Part shown: positions 1-10,473 of the stretch, one piece after another
Position numbering within the stretch: position 1 is the first letter of the stretch
Layout of the letters: the number at the start of each line of letters is the position of its first letter
NCBI GenBank assembly: GCA_963758025.1
Contig: CAVWUA010000003.1
Coordinates: 1 to 64,000 of the forward strand
Direction: 5' to 3'
Source of the DNA: CAVWUA01 sp963758025
Lineage (GTDB): Bacteria > Planctomycetota > Planctomycetia > Isosphaerales > Isosphaeraceae
DNA: 64,000 nucleotides
Notes under the pieces: generated by a model
The model's database searches: none
What the model saw: the letters and a program-made list of their open reading frames with translations, nothing else
Told to the model about the DNA's origin: nothing
Program-made: the position numbers and the translations under genes

Positions 1-210
1 GCAATGACATGATAATGTGCTCACTTCACAATGTCATGGTGACCGAGTGGAACCTTGAAAGGTGACATTCACAATTAAACGTCACATTTCGACTGGCTCA
101 ATGTGACATAAGGCGCTGCTCACTTCAACTCAACAGAATAATACCACTATTTAAAAGAACAACCTAAAACCAAAAAACAATAAATTCATAATATATAAAT
201 AGAAGAAAAA
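1..210. other. AT-rich window end without a recognisable gene
   Basis: No coding signal is visible in this stretch on either strand. The first 120 bases contain several related short words (ATGTCA, TGACAT, GTGACATT, GTCACATT), some in opposite orientation, which could be read noise or a decayed repeat. Bases 130-210 are A-rich. It is the downstream side of the minus-strand gene that ends at 297. Confidence 0.5.
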
Positions 211-261
211 AACCAGGAAAAAGAAATCCAAATAAAATATTTAGATTCTTAATTCCTGGTT
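211..261 (-). terminator. Intrinsic terminator of the T9SS-tailed gene
   Basis: AACCAGGAA at 211-219 is the exact inverse complement of TTCCTGGTT at 253-261. The intervening bases also pair imperfectly (an AAGAA/TTCTT-type inner stem), giving one long hairpin. Read on the minus strand the hairpin is followed by a T-rich run (210 to 205). It lies 36 bases past the stop codon of the minus-strand gene at 297. Confidence 0.7.
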
Positions 262-296
262 TCTAACTAACTTACTACTTACTACACTCTACTCAC

Positions 297-3137
297 TTAC
301 TTAAGCATCATCATCTTAAGCACTTTTGAGAAAGTCTCCCCGGTTTGGGATGAAGCTGCTGTAATTCTAAGTAAATAAACACCGCTTGCATATTGTCCGG
401 CATTCCATACTTTTACATAAGAGCCTGCGGACTGAACTTCGTTTACAAGGTCTGCAACCTTCTCACCAATAGTATTGAAGATTGTTATGCTTACCTTGCT
501 GTCTGCAGGAAGCTGATACCTAATAGTGGTAGATGGATTGAACGGGTTCGGATAATTTTGAGCCAGGCTGAAAACAACAGGCAGAATCTCAGCATTGGAT
601 ATATTTGAGAATGCATACCCGCCGTCGCCGCGTGTGAATTTGGCTCTATAAGAATACTTGCCGTCTTCCGAAACAGAAGCATCACTGTAATTAAAGCTCT
701 TTAACCCATCTGAAGAAACAGAGCCTACGCTTGTCCAGCTTTCTTCATTCTGAACACTTCTCTGCAGCTCAAAAGTACCGGTTACATTTGTATGAGTTAA
801 CCAGTTAAGATTTACTGCATCCTTTAGTGCTTGCAGTACTGAAGTCCTCAAATATAGGATTCATCAGGTTTTTCTTAGCAAGTGCAATACCGCCTGAACC
901 GTTTGTGAAATGCTGGCTAATAATTAGCAGAGCTTAATTCTGCATTGTAGATAGCGACTTCATCTAAAGTTGCCGTTTAAAGATATAGCTTCCCGAATAA
1001 CTACCAATATTCAGCTATAGCAGTTGGAGAAGAGAAGTCAACAGTAAAAATTTGAGTAGCTGATGCTTTCAACGAATTACCATCAACAAATAATTTTAAG
1101 TCACCAGTAGTTCCATTTCTAGTAGCAGCAACATGATGCCATAATACCGTCGGTAATATTAGCACTGTCCAATAGTTTGTACGTCTAGGTTACCTGACTG
1201 TGCATATAGAAATCATAGCTTTTCCGGATGATTAGGATTTAATCCAACCCACCAGTCTAGCTCCAGAAGCAGGAATATCTCTACAGATAATAACTTTGAA
1301 GAGCAGAAGGAGGGTTAGCACCTTTGTACCAGAACTCAACAGAGAAGTTATCAGCAGCAGCAAAGTCAAGAGAAGGATTAGCCGGAACATCGATCTTGGT
1401 AGTAGAGCCGTTAAAAGTTTGAGCGCCGCTAACTTGTCCTGCAGAAGGAGTTGGAGATACATTACCGGTGCCATTATTTGTTCCGGTTAGGTCTTTCAAA
1501 GATCTGCCGGCGAGTTTCATCCAGTTTCCAATAGCCAACCACACTTGCCGGAAGTGAAACCGGGGGCTGATAATGTGCACAGCAAATGTTTGTGTGGTAT
1601 CCGGTTTAATATACCGTTGAGATATATACTTTAACAGAGATATCATAGTTACCAGCTGCTACAGGAGCCCATTGAATAAGGCCGGTTGCCTGGTGTCAAT
1701 AGTCATTCCGATTGGGAAAGTAGTTAAAGAGTATGAAGGATTTGGGTAGCCTAAAGCATCTACATTAAAAGTATACAATTTTCACCCACAGTACCGGCAG
1801 TAACCGGGACAGAAGTAATAACGGGGGCAGTAGGTGCATAGTAGTTTAACCCATTAAAGCTGTTATTGAAATGCATCAGTACTTCAGTAGGGGATAATTC
1901 TACATTGTTAATAGCCACTTCATCTAAACTGCCGTTTAGAATGTAATTGTTCCCAAAACTACCTATGTTCAGCATTGGCGGTTGGAGAAGAAAAGTCAAC
2001 TGCTGAATAATTGAGTAGCAGATGCCTTCAATATTCCCATCAACAAATATCTTTGAAATTAGAGAAAGAGCCGTTTCTGGTAGCAACCACATGATGCCAT
2101 ATCCATCAGTAACAACACTGCCGTAAATTGTAGTGCTGGTTACCTCCGTTGACAATAGCAAATATCGCCCTGCCATCATTAGCATTTAATCCCCAACCCA
2201 CCAGAAATTAGAACCGGAAGAAATCGACCTGCCAACAGCAATAGAAGCTTTTACGGGCGGGGGTAGCTCCCTTTATACCAAAACTCTACAGAGAAGTTAC
2301 CGGCAGCGGTAGAAAGTCAAAAGACGTATTAGCCGGAACATCGATCTTGGTAGTAGAGCCGTTAAAAGTTTGATCGCCGCTAACTTGTCCTGCAGAAGGA
2401 GTTGGAGATACATTACCGGTGCCATTATTTGTTCCGGTTAGGTCTGAAAAGATATTGCCGGCAGTTTCATCCAGTTTCCAATGAGCCAACCACACTTGCC
2501 GGAAGGTGAAACCGGGCTGATAATGTGCACAGCAAATGTTTGTGTGGTATCCGGTAATATAACCCGTTATATACTTTAACAGAGATATCATAGTTACCAG
2601 CTGCTACAGGAGCCCATTAAAATGCGCCGGTTGCCGTGTCAATAGTCATTGGCCTGGGATTGGGAAAGTAGTTAAAGAGTATGAAGGATTTGGGTAGCCT
2701 AAAGCATCTACATTATAAGTATACAATTCACCCACAGTACCGGCAGTAACCGAGGACAGAAGTAATAACGGGGGCAGTAGGTGCATAGTAGTTTAACCCA
2801 TTAAAGCTGTTATTGAAATGCATCAGTACTTCAGTAGGGGATAATTCTACATTGTTAATAGCCACTTCATCTAAACTGCCGTTTAGAATGTAATTGATTC
2901 CCAAAACTACCTATGTTCAGCATTAGCGGTTGGAGAAGAGAAATCAACGCTGAATAATCTGAGTAGCAGATGCCTTCAGATATTCCATCAACAAATATCT
3001 TTGAAATTCGAGAAGAGCCGTTTCTGGTAGCAACCACATGATGCCATAATCCATCAGTAACAACACTGCCGTAAATTGTAGTGCTGGTACCTCCGTTGAC
3101 AATAGCAAATATAGCCCTGCCATCATTAGCATTAATC
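297..3137 (-). CDS. LamG-repeat surface protein with T9SS sorting domain (fragment, frame-disrupted)
   Basis: This is a secreted adhesin-like or carbohydrate-binding protein of Bacteroidota/Ignavibacteria type. The intact last 184 residues (851 to 297) hold an Fn3-like stretch, then the type A type IX sorting domain with the hallmark QNYPNPFNPST and ending SKVLKMMMLK. Upstream, in all three minus frames, lie LamG (concanavalin-like) pieces such as DLTGTNNGTGNVSPTPSAG and NGSLDEVAI, separated by a linker beginning APVITSVPV. The reading frame breaks every 100-400 bases at single-base steps, and different repeat copies break at different places, which points to sequencing error. The 5' end is lost at the junction near 3137. 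GC content and codon use are unlike everything to the right. Confidence 0.75.
1230..3137 (-). repeat. About 950-bp tandem LamG-module repeat
   Basis: Matching words recur about 950 bases apart: TTCCGGTTAG at 1481 and 2432 (951), CATCAGTACTTCAG at 1874 and 2821 (947), CATCATTAGCATT at 2174 and 3121 (947). The copies are nearly identical apart from single-base indels. Each unit encodes one LamG domain plus an Ig-like linker. Two copies are close to complete; a third, more diverged one adjoins the C-terminal Fn3/T9SS part (AATCCAACCCACCA near 1241 matches the word at 2188 apart from a two-base indel). Confidence 0.75.
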
Positions 3138-3140
3138 TCT
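3131..3140. other. Composition break: probable chimeric junction
   Basis: Sequence left of about 3137 follows the LamG repeat copy at 2174-2190 (CATCATTAGCAT then TAATC). From about 3138 it stops matching and becomes GC-rich planctomycete coding sequence in the middle of a CE15 esterase domain. Neither gene has a natural end here and no insertion sequence, tRNA or direct repeat marks the point. I infer a misassembly or chimeric read rather than horizontal transfer. Confidence 0.75.
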
Positions 3141-6100
3141 CAGGACAAAGAGCCAGTCGTGTTCACAACGTCGCAGGATCGTCAGAATATGCTCGATCAA
3201 CTGGGCATCACCAAACTTCGTCCCGGTCGAGACAGCAATCAGGGCTCGCCGAATGCCGCGAACTACGACGAGGCGAAGGCCAATCCCTACCCGAATCTGC
3301 CGGAGATTCTTGAGACGAAGGACGGAGAAAACGTCACGACTCCCGAGCAATGGTGGAAAGAGCGACGGCCGGAAATCGTCGAACTGCTGGAGCGCGAAGT
3401 CTACGGTCGGATTCCGGAAAACGTCCCCAAGGTCAAATGGGAAGTTCGGGAGACGCGGGAGGTCGAGGCCGGTGGCAAGCCGGCGATTCAGAGGCACATC
3501 GTCGGGGTGGTCGACAACTCGGATTGTCCACAGATCGAAGTCAACATCTCGATGTCGCTGACGCTGCCGAAGGAAACCGAGGGACCAGTGCCGGTGCTGA
3601 TGAGCTTCGGCTGGACTCCGTTCGAACCGTCGCCGTTCAACTTCGGAGGTCGAGGCGACGGTCCGCGGCCTCCGTCCAAGAGGGACCTGCTCATCGCGGC
3701 TGGCTGGGGATGCGCGATGCTGAACCCTTCGACCGTTCAGGACGACGCCGGCGGGTGGCAGCCAAGACGCTTCGGCCCCGGCGCCGATCCGGATGCGAAA
3801 CCGACAGGTGCCGGCTTGACGCGCGGAATCATCGGACTGACGAACCACGGACAACCGCGAAGGCCCGACCAGTGGGGAGCGCTTCGGGCCTGGGCCTGGG
3901 GGGCGTCGAGGGGGCTCGACTACCTGGAAACCGTGCCGGAAGTGGACGCGAAGCGCAGTCGGCATCGCCGGCGTCTCGCGCTACGGCAAGGCCGCTCTCG
4001 TGACGATGGCTTTTGATCAGCGTTTCGCCATGGGACTGATTGCGTCGTCCGGGATGGGCGGGACCGCGCTGTTCCGCCGCGAGTTCGGCGAGAGCGTCGA
4101 GAACCTCGCCTCGACCGGCGACTATCACTGGATGGCGGGGAACTTCCTGAAGTACTCGGCGGAGGAATCGACCTTCGGCCGCAGGACCCCCGGGGACCTC
4201 CCTGTCGATGCGCACATGACCCTGGCCCTGTGTGCCCCTCGCCTGACCTTCATCAGCCACGGCATCCCGGAGCGCGGCGATGCGCACTGGCTGGATCACC
4301 AGGGCAGTTTCATGGCGGCGATCGCCGCGCAGCCGGTGTTCCGACTGCTGGGAGCACAAGACCTCGGCCGCAGCGACGACTACATGAACGAAAAGATGCC
4401 GGACGTTAGCCAAGGTCTGCTCGAACGGCGCACTCGCCTGGCGACAGCACGACGGTGGTCACACCGATGGCCCCAACGTCGAACACTTCATCCGGTGGGC
4501 GGAGGCTCAGTGGGGGAAGGATGCGAAGGAGGAAGCATCCCGAGGGCCGCAGCCGGATCGTCGGTCCTTGAAGGACGCCGTCGGCGACCGCTTCAAGATC
4601 GGCGTCGGAGTCAGCCATCGGGTGTTGCGGCAGCCGGAAGACGTGGCCTTGATTCTGCGGCACTTCCAGATTCTCACGCCCGAGAACTGCATGAAGCCGC
4701 AGAGCATCCATCCCGCCGAAGACACGTGGAACTTCGAGGCCCCCGATCGCTTCGTCGCCTTTGCTCGTGCCCATCAGCTTGAGGTCGTTGGCCACTGCCT
4801 CGTTTGGGCGAAGGACGATCGCACCGACGAATGGATGATGCGGGAAGACGGCGAACCGGTGTCGCGCGAGACGCTGCTGCGTCGCATCGAGATCGCACAT
4901 CGATACGGTCGTCGGACGGTACGCGGACGCCGCGACGATGTGGGACGTCGTCAACGAGGCGATCGCGGACGGCGACGAGGGCCTCTTGCGGGATTCGGTG
5001 TACTCGCGCACCACCGGCATCGACTTCCTCGTCACGGCCTTCAAGGCCGCGCGGGCCAAGGACCCGGATGCGCTGTTGATCTACAACGACTACAACGGCC
5101 ACAAGCCGGGCAAGCGCGAGAAGCTGATCGAGCTGCTGACTCAGTTGAAGCAGAAGGGAGCTCCCGTGGATGCCTACGGGATGCAGGGCCACTTCGAGCT
5201 TGGCGACGATGCGATTCCGGAGCTTCGAGCGACGTTCGACGCACTGCGAAAGCTGGGGATCAAGGTCGTCATTTCCGAACTGGACATCGATGTGATCCCA
5301 AGAGGTCGCTGGTGGGCCGACGACGGTAAGCACCGCGACGAACTGGCCAAGTACGACCCGTACAGGGACGGCCTCCCGGAAGAGATCGAGCAAAAGCAGG
5401 CCGAACAGTACGTGGAGCTTTTCAAGCTCTTCGACGAGTACAGCGACCTCATCGAGCGCGTCTCCTTCTGGAACCTGCACGATGGCCAGAGCTGGCTGAA
5501 TTATTTCCCCTGGCGTCGGGTCAACCATCCGCTGTTGTTCGATCGCAATCGCCAGCCCAAGCCCGCCTTCGATGCGGTGTACGAGGTGCTCCAGACCCCG
5601 CACTCCGCCCACGTCCCCGTGGAACGCCGCGATCCCAAACTCCCGGATCGCCCACCGGCAACTGCTCGCGAAGACGAAGCAGGGAACGATCGACGTCTAC
5701 TTCGAGGGCGACTCGATCACAAGGCGCTGGGGAGCGACCGACTACCCGGAGCTGCTGGCCCACTGGGAGGAGCATTTTCACGGCTGGAACGCGGCCAACT
5801 TCGCCTGGGGTGGCGACAACACGCACAACATCCTCTGGCGCCTGCGGAACGGAGAGCTCGACGGCGTCTCACCGAAGATCATCGTGTTGCAGGCCGGTAC
5901 GAACAACCTGCCCTGGCGCGGCCCGGCCGATGAGACCGCCGTCGGCGATGTCGTCGGCGGCCTCAAGGCCATCATCGCGACGTTCCAGGAGAAAGTACCC
6001 GACGCGACGATCGTGCTGACGGCGATCTTCCCGCGCCCGCAGAACCCGGCGCTGGCCCCGACGATCGAGCAGATCAACGATCAACTGGCGACCCTGGCCG

Positions 6101-6342
6101 ATGGGAAGACGATCCGCTTCCTCAACATCAACGACCAGTTGACGGGCGACAGCGGCGGTCTTCTGCCCGGTGTCTCCCGGGACGGTCTGCATCTGGAAGA
6201 GAAGGGTTACGACGCCTGGGCCGCGGCGCTGGAACCCATCTTCACCGAGCTCCTGGGACCGCCCGCGGAAGACGACCAGGCTCCGCCCCCAACCGGCGAC
6301 CCGAGCGCCGCGCGGCGTCCAGTTCCGACCGCCAGGCCGTGA
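3138..6342 (+). CDS. Trimodular xylan-degrading enzyme: CE15 glucuronoyl esterase - GH10 xylanase - SGNH esterase (5' truncated)
   Basis: One polypeptide appears to carry three xylan activities. Module 1 (3138-4540) is CE15-like: the nucleophile motif GVSRYGKAA lies at about 3972-4000 and the histidine region GGHTDGPN at 4454-4477. Module 2 (about 4568-5610) is a GH10 endo-xylanase with acid/base Glu in WDVVNEA (codon 4956) and nucleophile Glu in ISELDID (codon 5277). Module 3 (about 5640-6290) is an SGNH/GDSL hydrolase, probably acetylxylan esterase, with FEGDSIT (Ser codon 5713), AGTNN and DGLH (His codon 6190). CE15 and GH10 are joined in the same frame (4454-4910) with no stop codon. The GH10-SGNH join requires correcting one frameshift near 5650; others lie near 3957, 4430 and 4890. 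The true start is missing because of the junction at 3137, so a signal peptide cannot be seen. The tail after about 6290 is Pro-rich. Confidence 0.8.
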
Positions 6343-6399
6343 TCCGGGAATGCGGTCGCGTCGATCGGGAGCGGAGGATGGTCAGGTCGATGGCGTCCT

Positions 6400-8435
6400 C
6401 TACTGGAAAAGTTTCTGCGCGAAGAGATAGAGATTCTTGCTCCACTCCGTGGCGTCGTGACCGTGAGAGTCAACGTGCCAGACGTGCGGCACATCGTGCT
6501 CCTTGAGATAGGCGTGGACGCCCTGGCTGATGTTGATCAGGCCGTCCTCCTTCCCGCACGAGAGCCAGAGCAGCTTCAACTGCTCGCGCGCCGCCTCGGG
6601 GTCGGGGACGAGCTCGGCGGGTGGTTCGGTGTTGGGGGCCGACGAGAAGCCGCCGACCCACGCGAACGTGTCGAGGTGGGCCAGGCCGAAGTTCAGCGAC
6701 TGGCCGCCGCCCATCGACAGACCGGCCAGGGCGCGGTGCTCGCGATCGGCGAGGACCGAATAGCGGGACTCAATCGCGGGGATGACGTCGTTCAACAGGT
6801 CGGCCTCGAACTTCGCGAACGCGGGGGCCGATTCGAAGACGTTCCCCTCGGCGCGGTCGTTCTTCTGGGCCCGCCCGTTGGGCATGACGACGATCATCGG
6901 CACGGCTTTGCCGTCGGCGATGAGGTTATCCAGGATGACCTCGGGCTGCGCAGAGCCTGTGCCATTCGGTCTCGTCCCCGCCGATGCCGTGCAGGAGGTA
7001 GAGCACCGGGTACTTCTTGTCGGCGGAGTATCCCGGCGGCGTGTACACGTACATCTTGCGTTGCGTGCCGACGGACTCGGAGTCGTACTCGATCATCTCC
7101 AGCTTGCCGTGCGGGATGTCGTCGCGGACGGTCTTGAAGCCGTCCGGTGGGTCGTCGAAGGCGGGCTTGTCGTCGGGGCCCAGCACGATGGGACGGCCGA
7201 AGCCGCCGCGACGCGGTTCGCGCGGTGCGGGCCTCTCGTCGCCGTCTCGCCGGGCCACGGCCTGTGGGGCGTTCTGGAACAGGAGCGGCGCGAATCCGTG
7301 CAAGCTGCGTCGCCAGGTCTGCCATTCGTGGGCCGTGCCCTCGGACTCGAAATACTCGTGCTCGATGCCGGCGTCTTTCAAAGCCTCATGAAATCGGCGA
7401 GCGCCCTCGACGTTCTCCTTGGTGCCGACGCTGATGTAGAAGGCATCGACCTTGTCGTTGAATGCCTTGGCGTCGGCGAAGACGCCGTCGAAGAGCCGAC
7501 TTGATGTCCTCGCCGCGCACGCCGAAGCCGCTGAACGCGCCGATGGAGGAGAACCGGTCGAGGTTGGTCAGTCCAATCCGCATCGCCTGCCCGGCGCCCA
7601 TCGACAATCCGGCAATCGCGCGATCGTCGCGGTCGGTTCTGGTGCGGAAGTTGGACTCGACCATCGGGATCACCTCGTTCAGCAGGATCTCCTCGAACTG
7701 CTGACCGGGGAATCCGCCCGGCCGACCACCGCCTGGCCTGCCGGCGCCGCGCGGCCGCGCGAAGATGGCACTCCCGCCGCCGTTCTCCATCACGACGATC
7801 ATCGGCTGGGCCTCCCCGGCGGCGATCAGGTTGTCGAGGATGAAATTCATGCGCCCCTGACTCGACCAGCCGCGTTCATCCTCGCCGGCACCGTGGAGCA
7901 GGTAGAGCACGGGGTAACGCCGATCGCGGTTCTCGTCGTAGCCCGGCGGCGTGTAGATGAAGCTCCGCCGCCAGGCGTCGCTGATGTCCGAGTGCATCCA
8001 CTTGATGCGAACCTCGCCGTGGGGCACATCCTTGATATCGTAGAAGTCCGCGCCGGCATCCGGGATCTCGATGCCGCTACGCATGTTGCTGGAGCCGAAG
8101 AAGCTTTCGCTGTCGGGGTCGGCCGTCGCGAAGCCGTCGATGATGAGCTGGTAGTAATGGAAGCCGGGATCGAGCGGTGCGGTCACGCCGGTCCAGACGC
8201 CTTCATCGTTCTTCTCGAGTTCAGTATTGCCGAGGCTCACGCGGACGCTTCTGGCGTCGGGCGCAACGACGCGGAAGTGGGCTCGGCGCTCGGAATCGAC
8301 GCGAGGGTAGTCACGGCCCGGGGCGTTCGTCGACGCCGGCCGCGAGTCGGCCGGAGCGACGTCGTTCTGAGCGAAACTCGACAAAGCGGTCATGGCTGTC
8401 AAGAACGCGGCAAGTAAGCATCGACTGCCAGACAT
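6400..8435 (-). CDS. Secreted double CE1-type (feruloyl/enterochelin-esterase-like) esterase
   Basis: The start is ATG 8435, preceded by GGGAGGGG and followed by a signal peptide (MSGSRCLLAAFLTAMTALSS, then FAQ); an upstream in-frame ATG at 8528 would bury it. After the signal comes an E-set/CBM48-like domain, then esterase domain 1 (TPPGYDENRD, LLHGAGEDE, nucleophile elbow GLSMGAGQ), then esterase domain 2 (TPPGYSADKK, LLHGIGGDE, GLSMGGGQ, and a late His in DSHGHDATEW). Families with this layout release ferulate or acetyl groups from xylan, which fits the xylanase gene converging from the other strand. Single-base frame breaks lie near 7495 and 6950. Duplication of the catalytic domain in one chain is the odd feature; which ester each domain prefers cannot be read from sequence. 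Confidence 0.8.
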
Positions 8436-8702
8436 GGGAAGGCCCCTCCCAGAGGAATTTCGAACGATGTGTTCTCGGAAGGTGAAGAAACGCCGGGGAA
8501 TTCCCGGGTCCCGGTGAGAATGGCGCAATCGGATCGGCCCTCAAGCGGGCTGTCCGCCCAGGCGCCCCGACGGACTTTCTTTTCGGCCAGTCCCACCGCC
8601 AGTTCACTTCAACATACCGCAGGCCATCTTGTATGGCCGTTGGATTCTCCGAACGGAGAACATGATGGTACTCACGCCGATGCGGGAACACCAGTGAGGA
8701 GG
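8436..8702. other. Intergenic region without recognised elements
   Basis: This is the upstream region of the double esterase (minus) and the downstream end of the GT39-like gene (minus, stop at 8703). No RNA gene, repeat or strong hairpin was recognised. A promoter for the esterase should lie here but I could not assign a convincing -35/-10 pair. Confidence 0.4.
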
Positions 8703-10473
8703 TCACACCGAATCTGGCTCGGCGGTCCCGTTCCGCGCCGAGGGCGGAGCCGGGGACAGCCTTGGTTTTTTCTTCTGGAGCGGGATCGTGGGGACCAGGC
8801 GATCAGGTGGAATCCTCAAGGATTGCCGGCCAGCCGAAGCCGGTCGGGGCGTGGAGCCTCGCTGTCTGGCCTGGAAGGAGGCGACGGGAGGCGTCGTGGG
8901 TCCTTCGTCACAAGGGCGAGCAGGAGTGCGGCGTTGGGTGCGGGCGGCGGCGGTCAGGGTCTCGATCGCCTGTCGAAGGGCATCTGGATCGGTGCGGTGG
9001 GCAAGCCACCAGGTGCCTAGCTCACGCTCGGCCGGAAGGTTGTCGGGCTCGGCGTCGCGGATCGACGACAGCAGTCGCAGGCTCTCCTGTTGGTGTTCGG
9101 GGAGGTTGCGCAGCCAGGCTGCGTGTCGGAGCAGGGAGACGGAATCAGGTTCGGATGATGACTCTCGACGCTCGGCGATGAGTTCCGCGAGACGATCGTG
9201 GACCATGCCTCCTGAGATGAGCTGTTCGACTGCGCGGCGGACCGGCGCCGATGGCCCGAGCGTCGTCCAGGGCATCGATGGCCGGGTCCAGTTCACCGGC
9301 CCCGAGGTAGGCCAGAGCCAGCGTGATCTCGGCGTGGCCCCAGTGGTCGGGGGAGGGGTTCGGCAGGGGTCGCCAGGCCAGAAAAACCGCCGGGATGGCC
9401 AGTAGGCCGACCCGCCAGGCCAGGCGGTTCCAGCGCGTGCCTGTACCCGCCGCCAGACATCGACCGCTCCGGCCGCGCCGAGCAGGGCCAGGCCCGGAAG
9501 CGAGGGGACGCGATACCGTCCCATGACGAAGAACGCGGCCGTTGAGAACAGGCCAAGAGCCGTCGAGAGAACCAGGAAATACAGAACGGTGAGCGGGACC
9601 GCCTGCACGCCCAGCCCGAGCGCGCCAGGGGCTGAGCCAGCCGAATCCCAGCACTCCCAGCGACAGGGCTGGCGCCGCGACGAGCCGGACCAGTTCGGGG
9701 TCCTGGTTGTCGGGGATCTCATGCTGATGGAGGAGCAGGCCAAGCTTGTGGAAAAAGAGCCGGACCGAGTCCCCCGGCGCGTCTCGCCAGTGTTTCAGGC
9801 CCTCCGTCATCCAGAACCGCGAGACCTCCCCGGGCGTCAGAGGGCGCCCGGCACGTCGGCTGGCCTCGGCGGCGAAATCGTCCGCCTCGTAAGCGGGACG
9901 CCGAACGAACGGCGGGGATTCGTAGGACCCATTCGCGTACGGTCCGTTGCCGATATAAAAATTCGCACAGGCCTGCCAGGTCGTCAGGATCAGCTCTCGC
10001 GGCTGGGAAACCAGGAAATTCGTCGCGCTGACGGGAGCAATCGCCAGAAAGGGGCGGGTGTGGACGGAGGTGACAAAGGAGCGGCGAAGCAGCGCTGGCG
10101 CACGAGAGGGGAGAGGGGGGTTGGCTCGGGCCGTCACCACCAGCGCGAGTGCCGCGACCAGCGCCGAGACCTTCCTTAAATAGGCGTCAGCCGCGCGACC
10201 TCGGTGCCGACGACCCCCATCAGGGCCGTGATCGCGTACGAAGAGAGCGGGTCTTGATAGAACGGTCCGTCTGGCAGGAGGTCAACGGCGCGGATCGCCT
10301 GGGCCCGGGTCCAGTAGGCCCCTTCGTCCACCCACGGCATGCGGCCGAGCGGGTGTTGCGCGTAGGGCCAGAGCCAGCGCGAAAATCGCGACCGCCCAGG
10401 CTCCGTCACGTCGAGGACGGGGCGGAGTTGTGGTCGCGCCCGGCGTCTGACCCTCGGCCGGCACTGTCGTCAC
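8703..10473 (-). CDS. GT39-like membrane glycosyltransferase with C-terminal helical repeats (frame-disrupted)
   Basis: The likely start is GTG 10473, whose GTGA overlaps the stop codon of the FHA-PP2C gene, so the two are translationally coupled. Near the N-terminus there is a membrane helix and the motif VDEGAYWTRAQAIR followed by GPFYQDPLSSY, which resembles the lumenal Asp-Glu loop of GT39/ArnT-type mannosyltransferases. Later segments match the same family (FYIGNGPYANG, then RPLTPGEVSRFW and PDNQDPEL), then the helix-forming GRYRVPSLPGLALLG, and finally a soluble helical tail resembling TPR repeats. Frames change near 10370, 10190, and several times between 9700 and 9250. The run of membrane helices normally found between the first loop and the FYIGN segment is largely absent, which suggests an internal deletion or assembly collapse. 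Substrate unknown. Confidence 0.5.

Noticed and set aside
1..120. Integrase attachment site or transposon end from TGACAT/ATGTCA words
   Set aside because: The words are short, irregularly spaced and not paired with any mobile gene; they may be read noise at a contig end.
3081..3137. ATG at 3081 as start of the CE15 gene
   Set aside because: The first 19 codons lie in the AT-rich foreign part and are the complement of the LamG repeat; the frame is open across the junction only by chance.
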